40,312 nt of DNA from Klebsiella pneumoniae (GCA_945862315.1 CAMAXW010000032.1:1-40312); one strand, 5' to 3'. Counted from the stretch's first letter, positions 24,009 through 33,590 are shown. The notes: generated by a model from the letters alone, not told the origin. Numbers and translations: made by a program.

Positions 24009-24029
24009 AGCTGCCAAATTTTGGCAGCT
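24009..24029. promoter_or_regulatory. 21-bp near-perfect dyad upstream of the NTF2-like gene
   Basis: AGCTGCCAAA (24009-24018), one T, then TTTGGCAGCT (24020-24029) form a perfect 10-bp inverted repeat. It lies 32 bases before the start codon of the gene at 24061. The one-base centre fits a protein-binding operator; as RNA it would form an eight-base stem with a four-base loop, which could end the RidA transcript. Confidence 0.5.
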
Positions 24030-24060
24030 ACCTGCCACGCCAACCCAGAGGAGTCGCCCC

Positions 24061-24525
24061 ATGGCCGAACCGAAAGCCCCCAAAAAACCGGTCGCGAAAA
24101 AGAAGGTCGTGGCCGCCAAAGCCAAACCCCTAGCGGTCAAAGCCAGCGATACCGCCGGCATCATCAAGGCTGCTAACAAAGCCCTAGGTACCGCGGTCGC
24201 GAATCGCGACGCCGCCGCAATCGGCAAAATGTATACCAAGACTGCCAAGCTGCTGCCCGCCAATGCCGAGCTCCTAAAAGGCACGAAGGCCATCACCGCT
24301 TTTTGGCAGGGCGTGTTAGACGCCGGCGTCAAAGGGGTCACGCTGAAATCCCAAGAAGTCGAAAAACTTGGCACGACGGCGATTGAGGTCGGCACCTACA
24401 CCTTAAGCGGTGAGGGCGGCAGCACCCTGGATAAAGGCAAATACATCGCGGTTTGGAAAAAAGAAGGACGCGAGTGGAAGCTCCACCGCGACATGATTAA
24501 TTCCAACAGCGCGCCCGCAGCCTAA
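24061..24525 (+). CDS. NTF2-like (SnoaL/DUF4440) protein with a lysine-rich tail
   Basis: A 154-residue protein. Residues 1-28 are Lys/Ala/Pro-rich (APKKPVAKKKVVAAKAKP), like bacterial histone H1-type tails. From residue 29 the alpha+beta cone fold of the SnoaL/DUF4440 group is seen: helix IIKAANKALGTAVANRDAAAIGKMY, then KGTKAITAFWQGVL, IEVGTYTL and a C-terminal KYIAVWKKEGREWKLHRDMIN. Such domains bind small molecules or act as isomerases. The fusion of a basic tail with this fold is unusual. GAGGAG precedes the ATG. It converges with the AsmA-like gene. Confidence 0.83.
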   Translation: MAEPKAPKKPVAKKKVVAAKAKPLAVKASDTAGIIKAANKALGTAVANRDAAAIGKMYTKTAKLLPANAELLKGTKAITAFWQGVLDAGVKGVTLKSQEVEKLGTTAIEVGTYTLSGEGGSTLDKGKYIAVWKKEGREWKLHRDMINSNSAPAA

Positions 24526-24532
24526 ACCTCAG

Positions 24533-24567
24533 CATCACGCCGAGGCCAACTTGGCCCCGGCGTGATG
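24533..24567. terminator. strong nested hairpin between convergent genes
   Basis: CATCACGCCG (24533-24542) pairs with CGGCGTGATG (24558-24567). Inside, GGCC (24544-24547) pairs with GGCC (24553-24556) around AACTT. The whole stem has 14 pairs with one mismatch. It lies eight bases after the NTF2-like stop and six before the stop of the convergent AsmA-like gene. Confidence 0.7.
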
Positions 24568-24572
24568 GCTAG

Positions 24573-27500
24573 TCACTCAGCCTCGTTGGCGTCGACCGGC
24601 AACACCGATCGTGGCGCCTCTTTGGGGCCAAACCAACGAAATTTCAAATTACCGATCAGCCCCGACAAGGGGCGGGTGAACCCCCCTTTGAGGGCGCCTT
24701 GGCCGGCCCGCGAAATGATCGTGGAAAGATTGGACACTGGGTGCTCGGGCGTGCCAGAAACCAGAAATTCTGGCCCCTTAAAATAGCCGAATGGGTCTTG
24801 CTCATCGCGCAGCAAACCCATGCTGTAGAGGATGGCCGCACCGCGTGCGCGCATATTGAGCGAACCCGTCATCTTCAGCGGGCTGTCGAAAAAATCCGCG
24901 CCGGGCACATAGTCCACCTGCCCCTCGGCGAGCAACAACACCGTCGGGCTTTGCACCAGAAAGCGTGACAGACGCAGCGTGCGGGAACGCTTGCGCTGAA
25001 TATAAATTTCAACCAAATCGTAGTCGATGCGCGAGATATAGTTGACTAAGCGTGCGACCGCGCCGGCTCCGAAACCGTCGCTGGGAACATAGGACAAACA
25101 CTCCCCTAGCAATCCCATCAGCCCAGAACTGCCAATCAGCAGAGGATTGGCTTTGGACAAGGGTCTAAAAACCCCCTTGCGGCTAGTCAGATGCAAATCG
25201 AACAGCGCGCGATTGTGCAGCTGCGAAAGATTAGGGCTTTCTCCGGAGGCTAACAGGGTGACGCCAAACAGCCCTTCCACCTGCGCCTTTTCGCCGGGCA
25301 CCAGTTCGCTCAAAAATTTTTGGAGATCGAAATCCTTGACCTCGCCGTTCAGGGCTAGCGTGTAGGGCTCCGGGAGGTCTTGAGCGAAGCTCAGCTGCCC
25401 TTTGAGCTGGATGCGGCTGTCATGAAAATTCGCCGCCAGCTCGTTGATTGAAAGGCGGTCGCGGCGAGTTTCAAGCTCAGCCAGCAGACCCTCAAAGGCG
25501 AGGTAGTCGGTATAAAAAAGCTTGCCTATTTCCACCCGTAGCCGTGCGCTATAAGGCAGAACATCCCAGGTGGCTCGCAGGTCGCGCGCATCGTTCACGC
25601 GCACGGCTACGCGGCGCGCAGGCGCTGCCGGCGTACGCCCTGACGCGTCTGGCGCGGCGGCAGGCGCTATTTCGCTGAGGGTTGCAAGCAAGTCATTCAG
25701 ATAAAAAACAGCACTTTTTAGGCTGAAATCGAGCAAATTGGGTTCGTTCAACACGGGCTTAAAACTGACCTCAAGCGCCGCATTGCTGACACCCGACCGC
25801 CCTTGCGCGGTGATCGGTGCGGAGAAATCAAAGCCCTGCCCATCGCTCGCCATCGTGCCCTTGATGGGGATATCGATGCGCGAAATACGCAAGGCCTTAG
25901 CGCCGGCCAAAGCCTCCAGCCCCACGGCTGCAGCAATTTCACCGGTCGGATTAACTGCCACTTTAGCCACCAGTTGGCCACCGCGCAGGCTGTGTCCCGG
26001 CATCCCCACCGGCTGGGCGAGCCATTGCGGCAAGTTAGCGTTAAGGTCCAGTGCCAGTTGCTGCAGCGGCACGGTTTTATCCGGTTCGATACGCCCGGTA
26101 AAACGCCCGTTGAGAGCCGCACCGCTGCGTTGCGCGAAGGCCAGCGAGAGTTCATTGACATCCACCCCATAGACCCGCCCGACTGCCGAGAAAGCCGCAT
26201 CTGCGACCAGCGTAAAGGGCTCCAGTAGCACACCGTTGGCGTTGGACAGCTTCACCGATTCCAAACGCAGTGGTGCCAAGCTGTCGGCGCGCAGCCGACT
26301 GCCATCGGACGCCAAACGAAAATCTGCATTGATCTCCGCAAAACGCAGCTCGCCCAGCGGCAAAAATTCGCGCATCGCGGAGGACGACAAATCGCGCACT
26401 TGCAGCGCCATGCTGCCCACCACGGCGCGTGCAAATTCCTCATGAGAATCCAGTGCCGTGCGGATCACGAGGCCCGGTTCCGCAACCAGCGACAGCGTCG
26501 CGTACTTACCGGCGGCAACCCGCGCCTCCAGGTGTTGCACATCCAGTTGCGGGGCGGTGTAGCCAACATCGAAATTGAGTTCACTGCTGAGTTTTAGAGC
26601 CGGTTGGGTGGGGCCCCACCAAGCCGCCAGCACGGGCTGCGCTAACAATGCCCGGCCGTCGAGGGTCAGTTTGCCGGCCGCTTCCAGCCGCCCGACAGCC
26701 GGCTGAATGCCGAGCACCAGCCGCCCGCGTAACAGTGATGCGGCCGGCGCGCGCACCTCTAAAGATTCCAAGGCGAGGGTGATTTTGTCCGGCGAGTAAG
26801 TCAGGCGCGGTGCAACACTTATCGCTAGCTGCTGCGCTAGCACCGTGCCGCCGTGTTGAACGCTGAGGTCACGGATTTCCAACGGCACCCCGGCGCTGAG
26901 TACCAGCGCGCCACCAGCCTCTTCCATCAGCCCAAAATTCGCGTGCGACAAGCGCCCCTCTAACGCACCATCCGGCAGCCACGGCGACAGCCAAGCCAAA
27001 TTTAAATTTCTAAATTCGAGCCGCGCGAGCACGCCACGCGGGTTGCGCTGGGTGGGCGAAGCGGTACCCAGCGGCACCGTGAACGCCTGCTCGCTTTTGA
27101 GTTTGAATAATTCCGGCGCGCTGCCGTGCGCCAACTGCGCCAGCACGCTCTTGACGCGCACCTCGCCGGGGCGGCTTTCCAAGTCGGTTTCGAGGTGCGC
27201 CAGCAAACCCTGTGGGAGGGCGTATTGGGACACCAACGGGGCAATACCCGGCAAAGCGGTGATCGCGTCCAGGTCCAAATCCAACGTTAAGTCTAAGCGG
27301 GCGGGGCTGTCCGGCGCGTGTTTCTGCCGCAGCCGCACCTGGCCGTTGAGGAGTCGGCGCGCATCTTGGCGCAGCTCTAAGGCTTTCAGGGAGACCGAGA
27401 GCGAGCGCTGTGAGCGCAAAAATTTGGGCAGCACTTGCAAGGTCAAGCCGCTCACCAAAACGTTCTGCGCCCGCGACACCGTCACGGGACCCGCGATCAA

Positions 27501-28937
27501 GGGCGCCACCGGGTTGAGCACTAAACGCTGGTGCTTATCGGCCGCCACTTCAAAGCCCCCGCGCAGCGCACCCTCGCCGAGCGCCACCTCACCCAATAGC
27601 CCATTGAGCCACGGGAGCGGCAAACCGGCGACTTCAATCACCCCCAGCGCGCGCGGCGTTGCCAACAAGACTTCGGGCTGCGCGGGGTCGAGGGTTAGCG
27701 GGCTGTTCGCCCGGATGGTGAGTACCGGCGGGCCAGCATCCGGTGCGACGGTGTGCTCAAAGCGGGTGACCACCACGCGCGTGGGTTGCCCCGCCAGCGT
27801 CACCGCACTGTGTAAGTTCAAGCTCGCGGGCAGCGCCGGGTTGTTGCCCAGTACCCGCGCCAGTTCGCCCAGCAGCAAGTCATTGGTGAGCGTGAGTTCA
27901 AAAGTTTGGGTAGCGCCGGCGTAGCCAAAGGTCCCCGCAGTGCGATTGACCACGCTCGGCAAGGGGCTGCCACCGGCGTACGGCGCGCCTAACCGCTCGT
28001 TGGCGAGGAGCTGAAAGTCACCCTGGATCGCGCCGAATTCCCCCGCATACACGCCATTGAGCGACAGCTTCGCCCGGTCTTCGGAGGCCGCCGTGAGACT
28101 GCGCAACGTGAAGCTCACCACCTCGGGTGCGGCTGGCGCCAGCCCCAAGGTAGCACCCGCGGCCCGCGCCGCCCGCGCCAGACGGTAGCGCGCGCGCGGT
28201 GCACCCATGCCGGGCGCGGGATGCAAATCTAGCGCAAAGGCTAAGCGTTCGGCCGCTGGCAAACCCGGCCATTGAAGCTCCACCGTGCCAGCACTTTGCA
28301 GCCCCCGAAAGGCGCCCGCGGACAGCTGCTCCACACTCAGCGTGCCGCTGCTATGAACGTGTTGCTCCGGGCCTAGCAGGGCCTGCAGGTCGTAGGTCAG
28401 CTCACCGGTTTGATGTGGGCGTAGACCGCCACCACCCAGCGCCAAAGTGATCACCCGTGCGTTGGGCAGCCGCACTTCCAAGGCGGCCGACACCTCCCCC
28501 AAGGCCAAGCCGTAACCCAAATCTAGCGCCGCCAATAGCCCCGGAAAAGGAGGCGCCGCCGGGTCAGCGGGGGGTGGGACGAAATTTTCTAGATTCAGCA
28601 CCGCGTGTTCGAGTTGCAGCCGCCGCACGCTGAGGGTGTCGCCCAGCAGCCGCAAGGGGTTGACGCCCAGTTCAAGCCGGTCGAGGGAGAGCCTTGCCCC
28701 GCGCACGCTGAGCTTGAGTCCCCGCAGCTCGAGGGACCATGGCGTCACCCGGACGTAGTCGAGATCTAGTTGCTCGACCAACGGTGCTAGGCGCGGGATG
28801 AGTAAACGTTTTTGCAGGGCTGGGTCGAGCAGTAGCGCGCCCAAGCCCGCCAGCAGCGTGCTCGATAACAGTAAACCCAACCACCACCCGCGGCGGCGGG
28901 CTGATGCGGGCGTAGAGGCTGCTGAGCGTGCGGACAT
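24573..28937 (-). CDS. AsmA/TamB-type large envelope protein (DUF748-like)
   Basis: A 1454-residue protein with one N-terminal membrane segment (about residues 18-37, after a short Arg-rich start) and a very long periplasmic part made of repeated beta strands. The start LEQLDLDYVRVTPWSLELRGLKLS and later LSVRRLQLEHAVLNLENF resemble the DUF748/AsmA opening. The last 250 residues carry the AsmA-like C-terminal pattern, with FDLHLTSRKGVFRPL and a final YFKGPEFLVSGTPEHPVSNL. Proteins of this group (AsmA, TamB, YhdP, YdbH) are thought to form hydrophobic grooves that carry phospholipids to the outer membrane. The ATG at 28937 has AAGGGG upstream; a GTG one codon earlier is possible. It follows the aldo/keto reductase by only nine bases. 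Confidence 0.82.
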   Translation of the reverse strand: MSARSAASTPASARRRGWWLGLLLSSTLLAGLGALLLDPALQKRLLIPRLAPLVEQLDLDYVRVTPWSLELRGLKLSVRGARLSLDRLELGVNPLRLLGDTLSVRRLQLEHAVLNLENFVPPPADPAAPPFPGLLAALDLGYGLALGEVSAALEVRLPNARVITLALGGGGLRPHQTGELTYDLQALLGPEQHVHSSGTLSVEQLSAGAFRGLQSAGTVELQWPGLPAAERLAFALDLHPAPGMGAPRARYRLARAARAAGATLGLAPAAPEVVSFTLRSLTAASEDRAKLSLNGVYAGEFGAIQGDFQLLANERLGAPYAGGSPLPSVVNRTAGTFGYAGATQTFELTLTNDLLLGELARVLGNNPALPASLNLHSAVTLAGQPTRVVVTRFEHTVAPDAGPPVLTIRANSPLTLDPAQPEVLLATPRALGVIEVAGLPLPWLNGLLGEVALGEGALRGGFEVAADKHQRLVLNPVAPLIAGPVTVSRAQNVLVSGLTLQVLPKFLRSQRSLSVSLKALELRQDARRLLNGQVRLRQKHAPDSPARLDLTLDLDLDAITALPGIAPLVSQYALPQGLLAHLETDLESRPGEVRVKSVLAQLAHGSAPELFKLKSEQAFTVPLGTASPTQRNPRGVLARLEFRNLNLAWLSPWLPDGALEGRLSHANFGLMEEAGGALVLSAGVPLEIRDLSVQHGGTVLAQQLAISVAPRLTYSPDKITLALESLEVRAPAASLLRGRLVLGIQPAVGRLEAAGKLTLDGRALLAQPVLAAWWGPTQPALKLSSELNFDVGYTAPQLDVQHLEARVAAGKYATLSLVAEPGLVIRTALDSHEEFARAVVGSMALQVRDLSSSAMREFLPLGELRFAEINADFRLASDGSRLRADSLAPLRLESVKLSNANGVLLEPFTLVADAAFSAVGRVYGVDVNELSLAFAQRSGAALNGRFTGRIEPDKTVPLQQLALDLNANLPQWLAQPVGMPGHSLRGGQLVAKVAVNPTGEIAAAVGLEALAGAKALRISRIDIPIKGTMASDGQGFDFSAPITAQGRSGVSNAALEVSFKPVLNEPNLLDFSLKSAVFYLNDLLATLSEIAPAAAPDASGRTPAAPARRVAVRVNDARDLRATWDVLPYSARLRVEIGKLFYTDYLAFEGLLAELETRRDRLSINELAANFHDSRIQLKGQLSFAQDLPEPYTLALNGEVKDFDLQKFLSELVPGEKAQVEGLFGVTLLASGESPNLSQLHNRALFDLHLTSRKGVFRPLSKANPLLIGSSGLMGLLGECLSYVPSDGFGAGAVARLVNYISRIDYDLVEIYIQRKRSRTLRLSRFLVQSPTVLLLAEGQVDYVPGADFFDSPLKMTGSLNMRARGAAILYSMGLLRDEQDPFGYFKGPEFLVSGTPEHPVSNLSTIISRAGQGALKGGFTRPLSGLIGNLKFRWFGPKEAPRSVLPVDANEAE

Positions 28938-28946
28938 CACGGCCCC

Positions 28947-29936
28947 TTAGAGATTGAGCGCCGGCATATGCTGCTCGTCGTAACGCTCACCGGCAGCAAA
29001 GCCCTTCGGCGCGGCGTCCTCGATCAGCGCGAGCTCGGCGGGGGTGAGCGTAATCGCCACCGCGGCCACGTTTTCGGCCAGACGCGCCAAGTTGGTGGTG
29101 CCGGGAATTGGCAGAATATGCTCGCCACGCCCCAACACCCAAGCGAGCGCCAGCTGCGCGCTAGTGCAGTCGCGCACGCGGGCCAGCGCCTCGATACGCC
29201 GCACCACTTCGAGATTTCGCGCAAAATTTTCGCCCATAAAACGCGGTGAAACTCGCCGAAAATCGTCGGGTGCCAGGTCTTCCGGAGAGCGAATCTCGCC
29301 CGACAAAAAGCCCCGCCCTAGGGGGCTGTACGCGACATAGGCAATACCCAGCTCAGCGCAGGTTGCCAAATGCCCACCGTCTTCGGGATCGCGTGACCAC
29401 AGAGAATATTCTGTTTGCAGCGCCGTGATCGGGTGTTCTCGGTGCGCGCGCCGCAGGGTGGTGGGGTTGGCTTCGGACATCCCCAAAAAGCGCACTTTGC
29501 CCGCCGTCACCAGGGCGGCCATAGCCCCGATGGTTTCTTCAATCGGGACTTGGGGATCGACGCGGTGCTGATAATAAACATCGATGTAGTCAGTGCCTAA
29601 ACGCTTCAGACTCGCCTCACAAGCGCTGCGCACGTAGGCCGGACGACCATTGATGCCGAGCCAACCACCGGCTTGGTCGCGCACGACGCCAAACTTGGTC
29701 GCAATGACCGCCTGCTCACGGATGCCGGAGAACGCTTTGCCCAGCAGTTTTTCGTTGGTGTACGGCCCGTACATGTCGGAGGAATCAAAAAAATTAATCC
29801 CCAACGACAGTGCCCGGTGCAGCACCTTGATCGCCGCGGCATCGTCGGCCGGGCCATAGAATTCCGACATCCCCATGCAGCCCAATCCCACGCTCGACAC
29901 GAGCGGGCCTTGCGTCCCCAATTTGCGCATTTTCAT
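28947..29936 (-). CDS. aldo/keto reductase
   Basis: A 329-residue TIM-barrel NADPH oxidoreductase. The catalytic tetrad is visible as Asp51 and Tyr56 in [20 protein letters not shown], Lys81 in ATKFG and His124 in YYQHRVDP. The cofactor region near the C-terminus holds [19 protein letters not shown]. It resembles the bacterial AKR11-13 type enzymes that reduce aldehydes and ketones such as methylglyoxal. AGGAGAGAG precedes the ATG at 29936; the open frame extends 38 codons further without a better start. It is divergent from the LLM gene at 30154 and is followed closely by the AsmA-like gene. Confidence 0.94.
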   Translation of the reverse strand: MKMRKLGTQGPLVSSVGLGCMGMSEFYGPADDAAAIKVLHRALSLGINFFDSSDMYGPYTNEKLLGKAFSGIREQAVIATKFGVVRDQAGGWLGINGRPAYVRSACEASLKRLGTDYIDVYYQHRVDPQVPIEETIGAMAALVTAGKVRFLGMSEANPTTLRRAHREHPITALQTEYSLWSRDPEDGGHLATCAELGIAYVAYSPLGRGFLSGEIRSPEDLAPDDFRRVSPRFMGENFARNLEVVRRIEALARVRDCTSAQLALAWVLGRGEHILPIPGTTNLARLAENVAAVAITLTPAELALIEDAAPKGFAAGERYDEQHMPALNL

Positions 29937-30090
29937 GTTGGCTCTCTCCTGATCGGTGATCGCGGGGTTGCCTTGGCGGCGCGCAGGCAGTCCCCGTCTT
30001 AAGGCCAAGTCTAACGGGGTTGGCAGGCCTGTGTGCGCTTCCCACACCACATTTCATCTGTATGAGGGACTAACCATACGGCCAGCGTAG

Positions 30091-30119
30091 CTGTCACCGG
30101 TGCGCGCACTGGCTACAAT
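30091..30119 (+). promoter_or_regulatory. probable sigma-70 promoter of the LLM gene at 30154
   Basis: CTGTCA (30091-30096, four of six matches) and TACAAT (30114-30119, five of six) are exactly 17 bp apart. A start near 30126 gives a 28-nt leader with AGGAGTT as ribosome site. It is the clearest promoter in the window. Confidence 0.55.
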
Positions 30120-30153
30120 CGAGTGAGCTACCCATTGTCAGGAGTTAAGGCCC

Positions 30154-31245
30154 ATGCACACCGGAATGTCGGTTATTTTCCAAAACACCCACAAGCAGAT
30201 CAGTGACCGTGAGGTTTATCTCAATGATGTGGCGCTGGCGGAACTCGCCGAGCCGCTGGGCTTCGACTCCGTGTGGACCGTCGAACACCACTTCACCGAT
30301 TACACCATGAGCCCAGATCCCTGCCAATTTCTCAGCTACATGGCGGGGCGCACGCGCAAAGTCAAACTGGGTTCCATGGTGATTGTGCTGCCTTGGCACG
30401 ACCCTATGCGTATCTCCGAACAAATCTCAGTGCTCGATCACCTGTCTGGTGGGCGCATGATTTTGGGTTTGGGACGTGGTGCCGGGCGCGTAGAATTTGA
30501 CGCCTTCCGGCAAGACATGGGCGATTCTCGGCAGCGCTTTGTGGAGAGCGCCGAATGCGTACTGGCCGGCTTAGAGAATGGCTACTGCGAGTATCAGGGT
30601 GAGTTTGTGCAGCAACCCCGCGCCGACATCCGCCCTGCCCCGTTCAAAACTTTTAAAGGCCGCACCTATGCCGCCGCCGTCTCGCCAGAGTCGGTCGCCA
30701 TCATGGCAAAACTTGGCGTGGGTTTGCTGGTGGTGCCACAAAAACCTTGGGACCAAGTAGAGCAAGAAGTCGCGCTTTACAATGAAACCTATCGGCAGCT
30801 GCATGGGCACGCACCCCCGGCGCCGATCATCGCCGGCTGGACGCTCTGCCATCCCGATCCCGATGTCGCCTACACGCAGGCCAAAAAATGGATAGGCGGT
30901 TACTGGCAGACGGTTCTGGAGCACTACCGCTTCCACGAAAACCACCTCAAAGACCAAAAGGGCTATGAGTTCTATGGTCAATTCGCCAGCAAAATTCAAA
31001 AAGGTGGCATCGACGCTGCCACCGATTACTTCATGAGTCTGCAAGTTTGGGGAACACCCGAAATGTGCTATCAGACCATCGTCAAAAACGCCGAGCGGAT
31101 TGGCGCAGAAGCCTTTATTGGGCTGTTCAGCTACGCCGGGATGCCGGCGGCAGAGGCGCAAACCAACTTGCGAACGTTTGCCCAAACAGTGATGCCGCGG
31201 CTACAAGCCCGCACAGTCACCGGCAATATCGGCTGGGCCGCCTAA
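30154..31245 (+). CDS. LLM-class flavin-dependent oxidoreductase
   Basis: A 363-residue luciferase-like monooxygenase. Marks are AEPLGFDSVWTVEHHFTDYTM (spanning 31-51), LGSMVIVLPWHDPMRISEQISVLD, GGRMILGLGRGAGRVEFDAF near residue 110 and the C-terminal FAQTVMPRL. It resembles the alkanal/limonene-type FMN-dependent branch, so oxygenation of a hydrophobic substrate is likely but unproven. AGGAG precedes the ATG. It is followed by a second LLM gene 42 bp downstream, and the gene remnant at 23323 looks like a decayed relative of it. Confidence 0.93.
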   Translation: MHTGMSVIFQNTHKQISDREVYLNDVALAELAEPLGFDSVWTVEHHFTDYTMSPDPCQFLSYMAGRTRKVKLGSMVIVLPWHDPMRISEQISVLDHLSGGRMILGLGRGAGRVEFDAFRQDMGDSRQRFVESAECVLAGLENGYCEYQGEFVQQPRADIRPAPFKTFKGRTYAAAVSPESVAIMAKLGVGLLVVPQKPWDQVEQEVALYNETYRQLHGHAPPAPIIAGWTLCHPDPDVAYTQAKKWIGGYWQTVLEHYRFHENHLKDQKGYEFYGQFASKIQKGGIDAATDYFMSLQVWGTPEMCYQTIVKNAERIGAEAFIGLFSYAGMPAAEAQTNLRTFAQTVMPRLQARTVTGNIGWAA

Positions 31246-31287
31246 GCGCGCCACTCGCTAAAACCATCCCTACCAGAAGGTCATCAC

Positions 31288-32367
31288 ATGAAATTTAGCT
31301 GTCACGTTCAAACCCGCATTTCTGACTATCGCATCGCCAAAGACCTCGAGGACTGGGGCTACGACGCCTGTTGGTTCCCCGATACCCAAATGATGTGGTC
31401 AGACTGTTACGCCACCATGGCGTTGGCCGCGCAATGCACCTCCACCATCAAGATTGGAACCGGGGTCGCGATCACCGGTACCCGCATTGCGCCGACCACC
31501 GCGGCGGCCATCGCATCGATCAATGTACTGGCCCCGGGCCGCACCTTCCTCGGCATCGGCACGGGTCACACCGCCATGCGCGTGATGGGCCAAGACCCGA
31601 TGCCAGTCAAAGAATTTCGCGAATATCTGCGGGTGGTACGCAGCATGCTGAAAGGCGAAAACGTCGACTACACCTATCGCGATAAAACGACCGAAATCGC
31701 TTGGCAAAACCATGCCAGCGGCGTGCGTAACACGTTTGATCACATTCCGATTTATGTGGCCGCCAACGGCCCCTTAGCACTGCGCGCAGCGGGCGCTTAT
31801 GGCGATGGGCTCATCTCGATATTCAACGAACAACCCGAGGTCATGAAGGCCAATCTGGATTTGGTCGGCGCGGGCGCGGCGAAAGTGGGGCGCACACTGG
31901 ACGAGAGCTATCACACCACCTCGTTGTGCCATGCGGTGGTGCTGCGTCCTGGCGAAACGCTCAGCACGCCGCGGGTCATCGAGGCCGCTGGTTCTTGGGT
32001 CGTCACGGCCCTGCACTTCGTTTACGAAGTGTGGCGTTACGTGCAAGACGACAGCGTGATTCCCGGCTACATGAAAAATGTCTGGGAGCAATATCTAGAG
32101 CGCGTGCGCAATATCCCGCTGCCGGAAGACAAACAGCACCAGTTGCTACACGAAGGGCATTGCAGCTACTACCCGGCCGTAGAGCGCGCCCTGCTGACCC
32201 CTGAAATGATAGAGGGTACCTGCATCACCGGTGGTCCGTCCGAGGTGGCCGAGAAAATTCGCGCCGCCGAGCGCGCTGGGCTGCGGGAAGTCAGCTTGTT
32301 ACCGCCCATGATGTATTTGCGAGAAATTGCCCGCGAATTCGCCCGCGAGGTCATTCCGCGTATTTAG
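31288..32367 (+). CDS. LLM-class flavin-dependent oxidoreductase (distinct subgroup)
   Basis: A 359-residue TIM-barrel protein. It shows DLEDWGYDACWFPDTQMMWSD in place of the usual EHHF, then IKIGTGVAITGTRIAPTTAAAIASI, GRTFLGIGTGHTAMRVMGQDP near residue 90, and PIYVAANGPLALRAAGAYGDG near residue 153. The change from EHH to PDT and the GTGxTA loop place it with F420/FMN reductase-like members rather than with the luciferase-type gene before it. GAAGG lies before the ATG. The 42-bp gap suggests co-transcription with the LLM gene at 30154; a strong hairpin follows. Confidence 0.92.
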   Translation: MKFSCHVQTRISDYRIAKDLEDWGYDACWFPDTQMMWSDCYATMALAAQCTSTIKIGTGVAITGTRIAPTTAAAIASINVLAPGRTFLGIGTGHTAMRVMGQDPMPVKEFREYLRVVRSMLKGENVDYTYRDKTTEIAWQNHASGVRNTFDHIPIYVAANGPLALRAAGAYGDGLISIFNEQPEVMKANLDLVGAGAAKVGRTLDESYHTTSLCHAVVLRPGETLSTPRVIEAAGSWVVTALHFVYEVWRYVQDDSVIPGYMKNVWEQYLERVRNIPLPEDKQHQLLHEGHCSYYPAVERALLTPEMIEGTCITGGPSEVAEKIRAAERAGLREVSLLPPMMYLREIAREFAREVIPRI

Positions 32368-32379
32368 CGGCGTGCCTAG

Positions 32380-32416
32380 CCCTCGTTCACGCCGCGCATT
32401 TCCGCGTGAACGAGGG
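32380..32416 (+). terminator. 13-bp perfect hairpin after the LLM pair
   Basis: CCCTCGTTCACGC (32380-32392) pairs with GCGTGAACGAGGG (32404-32416) around an 11-nt loop, starting 12 bases after the LLM stop. No T-tract follows. It is the longest perfect stem in the window. Confidence 0.7.
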
Positions 32417-32510
32417 ACCCACCAACGTGCGTCATCGCAAGGACACCGCCAACCTTATCCGGCCCCACCGGGGTGGCGAGCGGCGATCTGGCTGGTGTAG
32501 GCTAAGACCC

Positions 32511-33590
32511 ATGCACCCCACTCCTCTCCTGATCGCCCATCGTGGTGCGAGCGCCTACCGGCCCGAACACACGCTAGCCGCCTATACCTTGGCCATCGAC
32601 CAAGGTGCGGATTTTATCGAACCCGATTTCGTGGCAACGGCCGATGGCGAACTGATTGCCCGGCACGAAAACGCGCTGGCGATACTGCGTGAAGACCACT
32701 CGCTAGACACCACAAGTTCCAGCACCGACGTCCACACCCGCCCCGAATTTGCCGCCCGTCTGACCACTAAATCGATAGACGGGGTGACGGTGCGGGGCTG
32801 GTTCAGCGAAGATTTCACGCTGGCCGAAATCAAAACGCTGCGCGCCACCGAGCGCATTCCGGTCCTACGGCCGGGCAATTGTGCGTATAACGGCGAGTTT
32901 TCTATCCCCACTCTGGCGGAAATCGTGGCACTGGTGCGAGCGAGTGCCGCGCGCACTGGCCGCCCCATCGGCCTCTATCCCGAAACCAAACACCCGACCT
33001 ACTTCGCCACCGAAGGTCGGCGTTTGACCGGCGAGCCCATAGCTATCGATTTAGGGCTAACGCTGGTCCGCGCGCTGCAAGCGTTAGATTTCACCGACCC
33101 CGCGCACCTCTTTATCCAATCCTTTGAACCCACTTACCTGCAGGTGCTCGCCACCCAACGCTTTCCCGCAGCGGGCTACCAAGTACCCTTAATCCAGCTC
33201 ATTGAGCGCCAAGGCGCACCCCGTGACTGGGCCGCCGCCGGCGATGCTCGCACTTACGCAGACTTAATCACGCCCCGCGGGCTTGCGTTTACGGCGGGTT
33301 ATGCGGCGGGTGTGGGCGTCCCTAAAGAACTGGTGATAACCCCAAAGGGCGAGGTCACGCCGCTGGTGGCCGCGGCCCACGCGGCAGGTTTGGCGGTGTA
33401 CGTTTGGACCTTCCGACCCGAAAATTATTTTTTGCCAACGGCCTATCAGCACGGGAATTCGCCGGCCGCGAACGGCGATTTGGCCGGCGAACTGGCGCAA
33501 CACTTAGACCTTGGGATCGATGGCTTTTTTATCGATAGCCCGGATGTGGGGCAGCGGGTACGCGCGGCGGCGGCTGAGCACAGCGCCTAG
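32511..33590 (+). CDS. glycerophosphodiester phosphodiesterase (GlpQ type)
   Basis: The 359-residue TIM-barrel enzyme would split glycerophosphodiesters into glycerol-3-phosphate and an alcohol. IAHRGASAYRPEHTLAAY (8-25) has the catalytic His10 and metal-binding Glu19. IEPDFVATADGELIARHE (37-54) holds the next Glu, Asp and the second catalytic His. LYPETKHPTYF and the C-terminal YVWTFRPEN are GlpQ-like. Unlike E. coli GlpQ there is no signal peptide with the ATG at 32511, nor in the upstream extension, so it is probably cytoplasmic. The N-terminal start is supported by the family pattern; no clear Shine-Dalgarno is seen. Confidence 0.92.
   Translation: MHPTPLLIAHRGASAYRPEHTLAAYTLAIDQGADFIEPDFVATADGELIARHENALAILREDHSLDTTSSSTDVHTRPEFAARLTTKSIDGVTVRGWFSEDFTLAEIKTLRATERIPVLRPGNCAYNGEFSIPTLAEIVALVRASAARTGRPIGLYPETKHPTYFATEGRRLTGEPIAIDLGLTLVRALQALDFTDPAHLFIQSFEPTYLQVLATQRFPAAGYQVPLIQLIERQGAPRDWAAAGDARTYADLITPRGLAFTAGYAAGVGVPKELVITPKGEVTPLVAAAHAAGLAVYVWTFRPENYFLPTAYQHGNSPAANGDLAGELAQHLDLGIDGFFIDSPDVGQRVRAAAAEHSA

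Noticed and set aside
27043..27924. 293-codon plus-strand open frame inside the AsmA-like gene
   Set aside because: It is antisense to a clearly coding region, is rich in Ser/Arg/Pro as antisense frames of GC-rich genes are, and shows no family features.
29937..30153. further copy of the TGCWAACGGTTAGCA site (CTAACGGGGTTGG near 30011)
   Set aside because: Only one half-site matches and the spacing is wrong, so I do not count it as a third operator.
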